From Hadesarchaea archaeon (lineage in GTDB: Archaea; Hadarchaeota; Hadarchaeia; Hadarchaeales; Hadarchaeaceae): a stretch of 5,185 nucleotides of DNA. Below the pieces are notes generated by a model. The model saw only the letters and a list, made by a program, of their open reading frames with translations, did not search any database and had not been told where the DNA came from. The stretch spans positions 1 through 5,185 of the forward strand of contig JAUWYN010000053.1 in the NCBI GenBank assembly GCA_030615805.1, in the 5' to 3' direction. How positions within the stretch are numbered: the first letter of the stretch is position 1; every line of letters starts with the position of its first letter. The translations under genes and the position numbers were made by a program. This document shows, piece after piece, positions 1 through 5,052 of this stretch.

Positions 1-1
1 G

Positions 2-706
2 GGCTCGCACGTCAAGATAGACGGCTCCGGGCTGGTGAAATTTGACTTTCTGGGCAAGGACTCGGTGCGATGGCGTAGGACCATCAAGCCGCCGACCCAA
101 GTCGTGAATAACCTGAGGTTGTTCATCGAGAAGCCCAGGGCACCCATTTTCTCGGGGGTCCGCTCGGAGCACGTGAACGCTTTTTTGGACCAAGTTATGC
201 CCGGGCTCACAGCCAAGGTCTTCAGAACCTATCACGCCTCGAAGGTCGTCAGAGAATACTTGGCGGGTTCCAAAGTTCGGCCGGAAGCCCAAGATTTCGA
301 GAAGAGTTATGTGGCCAAGCTCGCGAACCTCGAGGCGGCGATCACTTGCCACCACAAGCGGAAGCTCCCGAAGAACTGGAAGGAATCCCTCGGGAAAAAG
401 GTTGACAGCCTGAAAGCCTTGGAGGCGAAGCTGAAAGAGGTCAAGGGAGGCCCCCGCTCCCGCGCGCGCACAAAGCGAATAAAGAGCCTCCAAAGGCGGA
501 TACGGCCTGCTAGGCTTAAGGTGAAGTTGGCAAAGGCCACGCGCAACTACAACCTCGGGACATCGCTCAAATCTTACATCGACCCGCGCCTCTACGTCGG
601 GTGGGCGAAGGAGGTTTCATACGACTGGAAAAAGATCTACCCCAAGGCCCTCCAGCGCAAGTTCGCTTGGGCTGAGGATGTCCGGGAGACAGTATTTAGA
701 CGGTGA
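2..706 (+). CDS. DNA topoisomerase IB (eukaryote-type), C-terminal part, 5' end outside window
   Basis: Type IB topoisomerase relaxes supercoils of either sign by a single-strand nick with a 3'-phosphotyrosine intermediate. The frame is open from base 2, and the residues before the GTG at 35 (GSHVKIDGSGL) continue the family pattern, so that GTG is internal. Counting from it, the residues matching the human catalytic set are Lys8 in FDFLGKDS (human K532), Arg64 in LTAKVFRTYHAS (R590), His107 in TCHHKRK (H632) and nucleophile Tyr181 in LGTSLKSYIDPR (Y723). The first catalytic Arg (R488 in human) would lie upstream of the window. A basic helical linker (about 115-168) joins His107 to the tyrosine block, as in the eukaryotic enzyme. 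The end, IYPKALQRKFAWAED plus a short tail, matches the normal C-terminus, so the TGA at 704 is a true stop. Local change: the Lys before the nucleophile sits one place later (SLKSY against human SKLNY). Codon use is GC-rich like topA. The assignment is firm; the N-terminal half is not visible. Confidence 0.95.
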   Translation, partial: GSHVKIDGSGLVKFDFLGKDSVRWRRTIKPPTQVVNNLRLFIEKPRAPIFSGVRSEHVNAFLDQVMPGLTAKVFRTYHASKVVREYLAGSKVRPEAQDFEKSYVAKLANLEAAITCHHKRKLPKNWKESLGKKVDSLKALEAKLKEVKGGPRSRARTKRIKSLQRRIRPARLKVKLAKATRNYNLGTSLKSYIDPRLYVGWAKEVSYDWKKIYPKALQRKFAWAEDVRETVFRR

Positions 707-760
707 AGCTGCCACGAGCCGCTGAGAGCGCAAGAGATTTCGGAGGGGTCGGAGCCCTGC

Positions 761-777
761 TCGAACTGCGAGTTCGA
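761..777. repeat. Perfect 7-bp inverted repeat with 3-nt loop, downstream of topoisomerase IB
   Basis: TCGAACT, then GCG, then AGTTCGA: a perfect hairpin 55 nt after the topoisomerase IB stop, in the last GC-rich part of the intergenic region. No T-tract follows, so it is not a classic terminator. It may be a 3'-end structure or an operator-like dyad. The AGTTCGA arm recalls a tRNA T-loop, but no tRNA fold can be built around it. Confidence 0.5.
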
Positions 778-814
778 AGAGACTGGGACGTCAATCTGCA
801 TACACATACTAACA

Positions 815-824
815 TTTAAATATA
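815..824 (+). promoter_or_regulatory. Archaeal TATA-like box for the four-gene cassette
   Basis: TTTAAATATA is a close fit to the archaeal TATA element. Transcription would begin about 25 nt downstream, near 843-850, leaving a leader of about 20-25 nt that holds the Shine-Dalgarno site and the ATG at 869. Direct copies of ATACT flank the box at 806-810 and 826-830. The start point is inferred from spacing only. Confidence 0.6.
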
Positions 825-858
825 GATACTACCCAATATTTTATGGACCGAGTTTAAA

Positions 859-866
859 AGGTGGGG
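859..866 (+). promoter_or_regulatory. Shine-Dalgarno site for cassette gene 1
   Basis: AGGTGGGG lies 2 nt before the ATG at 869, with its GGTG core at 860-863 about 5 nt from the start. It decides this start: the frame stays open upstream as far as 707, but without any ATG, GTG or TTG. Confidence 0.65.
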
Positions 867-868
867 TT

Positions 869-1303
869 ATGAGTCAACCCGTTCAGCGGGAAGAAGAAAT
901 CATAAAAAAGTTCATCAAAGAAAGACCAGCTACTCCTCAGTTCGTGTTAGACTTAGCAGACAAACTCTCTGCAATCGCGACAATCACGCCAGCTGGAGAT
1001 GTTTCAATTGAGCGCAAAAGCTCAATTAAAGATAGGATCGCGGCGATCACGATTGCGAGATTTTTGGGGTATTTACTAAGAGACAGAACAAAGGTTGCAA
1101 TAAAAGCTGAAATTAGCAGAGAGGAAGTCGCAAAATATGCTGGCACAGATAAATTTGTAGCCTCGGCTAGGCTCAAAGATCTCAAGGATGATGGGCTGCT
1201 TGATAGCCCGTCTCGAGGAATCTTCAAAGTACGGTCCTTATCGCAGGCAGAAAGGTGGATTGATCGGTTGCACGAAAAATATGTCAAAAAGAGAGGAAGC
1301 TGA
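869..1303 (+). CDS. Winged-helix DNA-binding-like protein, cassette gene 1 (144 aa)
   Basis: Function is not known; the fold is inferred as helix-turn-helix. Residues 1-40 are a charged helical N-terminus (EEEIIKKFIKERP). Residues 52-74 form a hydrophobic helix (IKDRIAAITIARFLGYLL). Residues 81-122 read as a winged helix: EISREEVAKYAG as the positioning helix, KFVASARLKDLKDDGLL as turn plus recognition helix, and SPSRGIFKV as the wing. A basic helix (RWIDRLHEKYVKKRGS) ends the protein. This layout is common in short archaeal regulators. There is no signal peptide, membrane segment or catalytic motif. It heads the cassette behind its own TATA-like box and Shine-Dalgarno site, and is separated from gene 2 by 2 nt. 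It is the least AT-rich of the four genes (about 44% GC in sampled lines). It could be an autoregulator or antitoxin-like partner; that is inference. Confidence 0.85.
   Translation: MSQPVQREEEIIKKFIKERPATPQFVLDLADKLSAIATITPAGDVSIERKSSIKDRIAAITIARFLGYLLRDRTKVAIKAEISREEVAKYAGTDKFVASARLKDLKDDGLLDSPSRGIFKVRSLSQAERWIDRLHEKYVKKRGS
1006..1027. repeat. 8-bp perfect inverted repeat inside cassette gene 1
   Basis: AATTGAGC, a 6-nt GCAAAA spacer, then GCTCAATT. The stem continues after one mismatch with two more A/T pairs. It lies in codons for VSIERKSSIK. It could form an mRNA hairpin or act as a dyad binding site, or be chance in a coding stretch rich in repeated words. Confidence 0.5.
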
Positions 1304-1305
1304 AA

Positions 1306-1542
1306 ATGAGCGTGGCAAAAACGGAAACTGAAGCTATACACCTTCTTTGGTCTCAAGGCTTTTTCAAGAATGGACAAACTTTTGCAGATATAAAAATGGA
1401 GTTGGGCAAACAAGGATATCATTTCCCGGACAATTTTCTCGGTATGGCGCTCACTCGCGCCAAATACCTAACTAAGTTGGGCAAGCGCGGCAACTACAAA
1501 TACATTCAGAAATATCCACATGTTGAGGAGGAGAAAAAATGA
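1306..1542 (+). CDS. Small winged-helix-like protein, cassette gene 2 (78 aa)
   Basis: No named family is recognised. Nearly the whole protein reads as one compact winged-helix unit. A first helix (TEAIHLLWSQGFF, residues 8-20) is followed by a second (TFADIKMELGKQGY, 25-38) and a recognition-helix candidate (PDNFLGMALTRAKYLTKL, 41-58). A basic glycine-containing wing (GKRGNYKYIQKYP, 59-71) and an acidic-basic tail close it. The start at 1306 is supported by GAGAGGAAG at 1291-1299, which lies in the last codons of gene 1. The last bases overlap the next gene as ATGA, so translation is probably coupled. There are no cysteines, no signal sequence and no enzyme motif. DNA binding as a subunit or co-regulator with gene 1 is the simplest reading, inferred from fold pattern alone. 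Confidence 0.8.
   Translation: MSVAKTETEAIHLLWSQGFFKNGQTFADIKMELGKQGYHFPDNFLGMALTRAKYLTKLGKRGNYKYIQKYPHVEEEKK
1445..1462. repeat. 6-bp GC-rich inverted repeat inside cassette gene 2
   Basis: TGGCGC, a 6-nt TCACTC spacer, then GCGCCA: a perfect GC-rich stem inside otherwise AT-rich DNA, within codons for MALTRAK. It might be a local mRNA structure. A chance occurrence is possible. Confidence 0.35.
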
Positions 1543-1949
1543 GGGATGTCGACAAAATTAAAAGAATGTTAAAAAATCACGAAAGAAGAATTTCTGCATT
1601 AGAAAAGAGAACTCCTCCAACCATTGGTACTTTTACTACCAAACGACTTTCAGTTAAAGAATTCATTCTCTCTAAAAATCCGAAGAATGATGTTGATAAA
1701 ACTTTGGCGATTGGATATTATTTTGAAAAATATAAAAAAATAGATTCATTTAACGTGAAAGATTTAAAACGGGGATTCCATGCAGCTAGAGAAAAGGAAC
1801 CGCCCAACATTAACGATAAGATAAACCTAAATATTAAAAAAGGAATGTTGATGGAAGCTGATGAGAAGAAGGACAATTTTACAGCTTGGGTCCTAACAAA
1901 TAAGGGAGAAAAATTTGTTGAAAACGATTTCAAGAAAGTGAACCGATGA
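1539..1949 (+). CDS. Coiled-coil plus winged-helix-like protein, cassette gene 3 (136 aa)
   Basis: No characterised family is recognised. Residues 3-24 (VDKIKRMLKNHERRISALEKR) look like a short coiled coil suited to oligomerisation. After a linker rich in Pro and Thr, residues 37-130 resemble a helix-turn-helix domain I recall from archaeal and bacterial accessory proteins: LSVKEFILSKNPKNDVDKTL, then a helix AIGYYFEKY, then FNVKDLKRGFHAAREKEPPN, INDKINLNIKKGMLMEA, and the wing-like AWVLTNKGEKFVE. The WVLTNKGEKFV end is a typical winged-helix strand-helix close. The start is decided by a strong GAGGAGGAG at 1525-1533, 5 nt ahead of the ATG that overlaps the gene 2 stop. It is the most AT-rich gene here; one sampled 60-nt line (1681-1740) has only about 23% GC, far below the topoisomerase genes. 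Its stop overlaps the gene 4 start as ATGA. Function is unknown. Confidence 0.8.
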   Translation: MRDVDKIKRMLKNHERRISALEKRTPPTIGTFTTKRLSVKEFILSKNPKNDVDKTLAIGYYFEKYKKIDSFNVKDLKRGFHAAREKEPPNINDKINLNIKKGMLMEADEKKDNFTAWVLTNKGEKFVENDFKKVNR

Positions 1950-2671
1950 AATATTCTCAAGCAAAAGAAATTTTGCAATCAATAAAATTTAGAAAGGGAT
2001 CGGTAAGCGACAGAATAAGAACGCTTATTCTAGAAAGAGAAATTATTCACAGCCCCACTACTTCGGAGGAAATAGCAACCAAAGTAAGCGAATTGACGGG
2101 CAGGAGAATTTATACATATCACATTTTAGTTTACATGAAGCCATTTCTTGATGCAGATGTTGTAAGAAGTAAGTATTTTGACGGGAAAACCAAAAGAATT
2201 TGGCATGGCTCATGGATAAATTTAAAGAAACTCCGATTACCCACACCTAGGGGCGTCTTACCACAAGACACAGTTAGACGATTAGGGAGGGAATTTAAAA
2301 TCGAGATAGATGGGTTGAGTTTAGTCTGGGGAAGGCATGGTGATTGCACAGCGTTTCTATTAAGAAAGATTTTAGAGAAGGCAATTTATATTGCGTTTGC
2401 TAAAAATAAAATGTTACATGTTTTAAAAAACAGGCACGACCCCCAAAAATTCGTTGGTCTCCAAGAAATGCTAAAAATAGCATCAACTACAAACGCGAAG
2501 GATGGCACGCCTTTCTTATCATCCAAGGTTGTGGGTGAACTCAAAGGCATAAAATTCCTAGGCGACACGGCAGCGCATGATTTTCTTTACAATGTGCAGA
2601 TGAAAGATATAGAGAGAGAAATGGTTTATATCTCGATTGCGCTTGGACAACTTTCGAAGAAGTTTAGGTGA
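1946..2671 (+). CDS. HTH protein with C-terminal DUF4145/HEPN-like domain, cassette gene 4 (241 aa)
   Basis: Two regions are visible. Residues about 16-95 read as a winged helix: SDRIRTLILEREII, then TTSEEIATKVSELTGRRIYT, a helix HILVYMKPFLDADVV and a wing SKYFDGKTKRIWHGSWI. Residues about 125-240 are a helical domain: FLLRKILEKAIYIAFAK (137-153), GLQEMLKIAS (171-180), DGTPFLSSKVVGELKGIKF (186-204), GDTAAHDF (206-213) and DIEREMVYISIALGQL (221-236). An 'LRxxLExA' helix followed by 'lGxxAAHd' and a last amphipathic helix is the pattern of DUF4145 and related HEPN-like domains, often found in defence, toxin-antitoxin and restriction proteins. The RNase motif R-x4-6-H is absent, because no Arg precedes His211 at that spacing. 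A non-catalytic binding role is therefore as likely as nuclease activity. Translation is probably coupled to gene 3. The gene ends the cassette, just before a T-rich stretch. Confidence 0.82.
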   Translation: MKYSQAKEILQSIKFRKGSVSDRIRTLILEREIIHSPTTSEEIATKVSELTGRRIYTYHILVYMKPFLDADVVRSKYFDGKTKRIWHGSWINLKKLRLPTPRGVLPQDTVRRLGREFKIEIDGLSLVWGRHGDCTAFLLRKILEKAIYIAFAKNKMLHVLKNRHDPQKFVGLQEMLKIASTTNAKDGTPFLSSKVVGELKGIKFLGDTAAHDFLYNVQMKDIEREMVYISIALGQLSKKFR

Positions 2672-2679
2672 TTACTCCA

Positions 2680-2689
2680 ATTTTTAATT
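2680..2689 (+). terminator. T-rich probable archaeal terminator after the cassette
   Basis: ATTTTTAATT starts 9 nt after the gene 4 stop. Archaeal RNA polymerase commonly terminates at runs of five or more T in the non-template strand without a hairpin. Further T-runs at 2828-2833 and 2910-2916 could act as back-ups before topA. Confidence 0.4.
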
Positions 2690-2708
2690 CAAGACTTTCG
2701 TAATAGCA

Positions 2709-2886
2709 CTAGAACCTCTTCAAAAGCTCCTCGATTGCCTCCCGATCCTTGGCATCCACCCATAGAGTTCGTGCACCAGCTCGCCGATCTCTCGCTCCAG
2801 CCTCGCGATTTCTTTTATATGCTCAGATTTTTTCCCTCATTTATAGCATTGGCCGAACAGTTTAATAAAGTAGTTTTAACTTCTTC
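2709..2886 (-). pseudogene. Decayed C-terminal fragment resembling an N6-DNA methylase/type II R-M protein
   Basis: On the minus strand three frames join into one C-terminus of about 60 residues if two one-base homopolymer losses are repaired. The piece from 2886 reads EEVKTTLLNCSANAINEG in one frame. At the A6 run (forward T-run 2828-2833) it passes to KKSEHIKEIARLEREIG and ELVHELYG. At the GGG at 2759-2761, adding one G gives VDAKDREAIEELLKRF and a TAG stop at 2709-2711. The block 'LEREI-ELV-ELYG' followed about 10 residues later by an acidic helix and stop is the usual end of Eco57I/TaqI-like methylase or type IIG restriction proteins ('DREIDELVYELYGLTEEE'). I recognise this by pattern and have not searched it. 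Upstream (towards topA) the frame stops at 2887-2889 and nothing more is recognised, so most of the gene is lost. It is more GC-rich than the cassette over 2709-2820. Chance similarity cannot be excluded for so short a piece. Confidence 0.5.
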
Positions 2887-2910
2887 TTATCAAGACGCGG
2901 ACAATGGGAT

Positions 2911-2920
2911 TTTTTTATTA
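2911..2920 (+). promoter_or_regulatory. TATA-like element for topA, leaderless or short-leader start
   Basis: TTTTTTATTA lies 30-39 nt upstream of the topA ATG. Usual archaeal spacing would start transcription near 2940-2948, leaving almost no leader. This agrees with the lack of any Shine-Dalgarno site in the bases before the ATG (GGGAACCTC). A weaker alternative, TTTAATAAA at 2861-2869, would give a leader of roughly 55 nt. Confidence 0.5.
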
Positions 2921-2949
2921 GTAGAAGCCAGAAATCAGTTGGGAACCTC

Positions 2950-5052
2950 ATGGGCAAGACCCTTATCGTGTGCGAGAAGCCGAGCGCGGCCGTCAAGATA
3001 GCCTCCGCCCTCGCGGCGAAGCGACCGAAAAAGGGGGACTTCAACGGCGTCCCCTACTACGAGTTCGAGCGCGGCAACGAGCGGATGGTCGTCGTCCCGG
3101 CCCTAGGACACCTCTTCACCCTCAAGAACCTGAAGCCCATGCGCACGTACCCCGTCTACGATATCGACTGGATGCCAACGCACGAAGTGGATCGTAAGGC
3201 GAAGCGCACCCAGGTTTTCGTCGAGGCAATCCGCGAGCTGGCCAAGGGTGCCACCGATTACGTCAGCGCCTGCGATTATGACCTCGAGGGGAGTTTGATC
3301 GGCTACAATGTGCTCAAGTTCTTGTGCGGCGAGGAGGCGGTCAAACGCGCGAGACGGATGAAGTTCTCAACCCTCACCGCGCAGGACCTCCAGCAGGCCT
3401 ACGAGGAGCTGATGCCCAGCCTCGATTTCGAGCTCATCGATGCTGGGGTCGCCCGCCATGTGCTCGACTGGTACTGGGGCATGAATATTTCGAAAGCGAT
3501 GAGCGCGGCCGTCGAGGAGGCACAAAAACGTTTCGCAAAGCTCTCAGCCGGACGTGTGCAGACCCCCACTCTAAAAATCCTGGTCGAACGTGAACGCGAG
3601 ATCAAGGCTTTCAAGCCCGAGCCATTTTGGGTTTTAAGTTTACTTCTTGAACTCGAGGGCAAGGAGATCGTCTCCGAACATGCCACGCCCCGCTTCTTCG
3701 ACCAAGCGGAGGCCGAACGCGCTCTGGCCGCCTGCAAGGACAAACCAGCCAAAGTCTCCACGATCCAGACCCGCCAGTACCGCCGTCCCCCACCGATCCC
3801 GTTCGACCTCGGACTCCTACAATCGGAGGCGTACCGCTGCTTCGGCTACACCCCGATGCGGACGCAGCAGCTCGCACAGTTCCTCTACCAAGCTGCGCTC
3901 ATAAGCTACCCTCGCACCTCGAGCCAGAAGCTCCCTCCAACGATCAACTACGCCAAGATCATCGGGCAACTCGGTGGCATCTCGAAGCAGTACAGGAAGA
4001 TTGCAGATGAGCTGCTCGCCGCGCCGGAACTGAAACCCAACGAGGGCAAGAAGACCGATCCCGCTCACCCAGCCGTCTTCCCGACTGGCGAGAGACCCGA
4101 GCGCCTCATGGGCCCCCAGAAGAAGCTGTACGACCTGATCGCCCGGCGCTTCTTCTCTGTCTTCGGGAAGCCGGCGCTCGCGGAGAGCATCCGGGTCGAG
4201 CTCGACGTCGGGGGGCAACCCTTCTTCCTGCGGGGGCGGCGGGTGCTCGAGGAGGGGTGGCTCGCCTACTACGGCCGCTACGGGGCAACCGAAGAGATAA
4301 TCCTGCCGCAGCTAGGGGAGGGGCAGGAGCTCGCGGTGAAGGAAGTAAAATTTGAGGAGAAGGAGACCCAGCCCCCGCCCCGCTACAATCCCTCCTCGAT
4401 CGTCAAGGAGATGGAGGCGAGAAATCTTGGTACAAAGGGGACCCGCGCTCCCACCCTCCAGAACATCTACATAAGGGGCTACATCTTCGGCAACCAGATC
4501 ACCGTCACCGACCTAGGAATCGAGGTCATCGACTCCCTCCTCAAGTACTGCCCCGAGATCGTGAGCGAGGAGCTGACCGCGCAGTTCGAGCGCGAGGTGG
4601 AGGCGATCCAGGAGGGGAAGCGCGACAAGGAGGAGGTCATCGAAAAAGCGAGGAAGGAACTCGACAGACTCCTGAAGAAGTTCAAAGTGCACCAGCTCGA
4701 GATCGGGAAGCAGCTGGGCGAGGCCTACCGCATCACCCGCCAGAAACAGCGAATCATAGGCACCTGCGGGAAGTGCGGCGGTGATTTGAAACTAATTGTC
4801 TCGCGAGCCACCCACAAACGCTTCGCTGGGTGCTCGAACTACCCGAAGTGCACGAACTCTTTCCCGCTCCCCCAGGCCGGGATGATCATCTCGCTCGGCA
4901 AGACCTGCGAGCAGTGCGGGGTCCCCATGATTCAGGTGAACCGCATCGGGATGAGGCCCTACCGGATGTGCTTGGACCCGAAGTGCCCAAGCAAGGCAGA
5001 TTGGGGGAAGCGCAAGAAAAAGCAAAAGAAAGTCGAAAAAACAAGCAGTTAG
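2950..5052 (+). CDS. topA: DNA topoisomerase IA, archaeal type, two C-terminal zinc ribbons (700 aa)
   Basis: Type IA enzymes pass one DNA strand through a transient 5'-phosphotyrosine break, relaxing negative supercoils or decatenating single-stranded regions. The Toprim domain (about 1-150) has the catalytic Glu9 in IVCEKPSAA and the metal-binding acidic set Asp109, Asp111 and Glu113 in CDYDLEGS, the archaeal version of DxDxEGE. LSAGRVQTPTL (198-208) and DPAHPAVFPTG (370-380) are family motifs. The nucleophile is Tyr320 in ISYPRTSS, followed by Arg322. GTKGTRAPTLQNIYIRGYI (494-512) is the conserved GT-ATRA-type block. A charged helix (545-580) leads to two zinc ribbons: Cys606/609/628/634 and Cys653/656/674/679. 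A lysine-rich tail ends the protein. Length is normal for the archaeal TopA group and the gene is intact. The ATG at 2950 sits directly before the Toprim strand, so the start is secure. GC-rich coding matches the topoisomerase IB gene. Archaeal topoisomerase III is the closest alternative name; the CDYDxEG motif and double zinc ribbon favour archaeal TopA. Confidence 0.96.
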   Translation: MGKTLIVCEKPSAAVKIASALAAKRPKKGDFNGVPYYEFERGNERMVVVPALGHLFTLKNLKPMRTYPVYDIDWMPTHEVDRKAKRTQVFVEAIRELAKGATDYVSACDYDLEGSLIGYNVLKFLCGEEAVKRARRMKFSTLTAQDLQQAYEELMPSLDFELIDAGVARHVLDWYWGMNISKAMSAAVEEAQKRFAKLSAGRVQTPTLKILVEREREIKAFKPEPFWVLSLLLELEGKEIVSEHATPRFFDQAEAERALAACKDKPAKVSTIQTRQYRRPPPIPFDLGLLQSEAYRCFGYTPMRTQQLAQFLYQAALISYPRTSSQKLPPTINYAKIIGQLGGISKQYRKIADELLAAPELKPNEGKKTDPAHPAVFPTGERPERLMGPQKKLYDLIARRFFSVFGKPALAESIRVELDVGGQPFFLRGRRVLEEGWLAYYGRYGATEEIILPQLGEGQELAVKEVKFEEKETQPPPRYNPSSIVKEMEARNLGTKGTRAPTLQNIYIRGYIFGNQITVTDLGIEVIDSLLKYCPEIVSEELTAQFEREVEAIQEGKRDKEEVIEKARKELDRLLKKFKVHQLEIGKQLGEAYRITRQKQRIIGTCGKCGGDLKLIVSRATHKRFAGCSNYPKCTNSFPLPQAGMIISLGKTCEQCGVPMIQVNRIGMRPYRMCLDPKCPSKADWGKRKKKQKKVEKTSS

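Noticed and set aside
755..800. The GAGTTCGAAG stretch resembles a tRNA T-loop.
   Set aside because: No acceptor, D or anticodon stems can be formed around it, and the sequence is better explained as a simple 7-bp inverted repeat.
707..868. The frame of topoisomerase IB is open after its TGA all the way into cassette gene 1 and encodes PCSNCEFEETGTSIC, a CxxC-like stretch.
   Set aside because: There is no ATG, GTG or TTG in this frame, a second frame is also open over most of the region, and the topoisomerase IB C-terminus is already complete. The cysteines are probably incidental in GC-rich DNA.
937..1422. Minus-strand frame of 161 codons opposite cassette genes 1 and 2.
   Set aside because: It is antisense to two genes with clear Shine-Dalgarno sites and protein-like sequence, and its own product has no recognisable motif.
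707..2949. Possible insertion sequence, integrase, CRISPR array or terminal repeats around the cassette.
   Set aside because: No transposase or recombinase motif, no regularly spaced repeats and no matching end repeats were seen on reading both edges.
2735..3001. Plus-strand reading frame of 88 codons overlapping the start of topA.
   Set aside because: It runs across the minus-strand remnant, the topA promoter and the Toprim start, shows no protein-like pattern and has no ribosome site.
3399..4288. Several long minus-strand frames inside topA.
   Set aside because: They are mirror frames of a strongly coding GC-rich gene, with low-complexity Arg/Ser/Pro/Ala-rich products.
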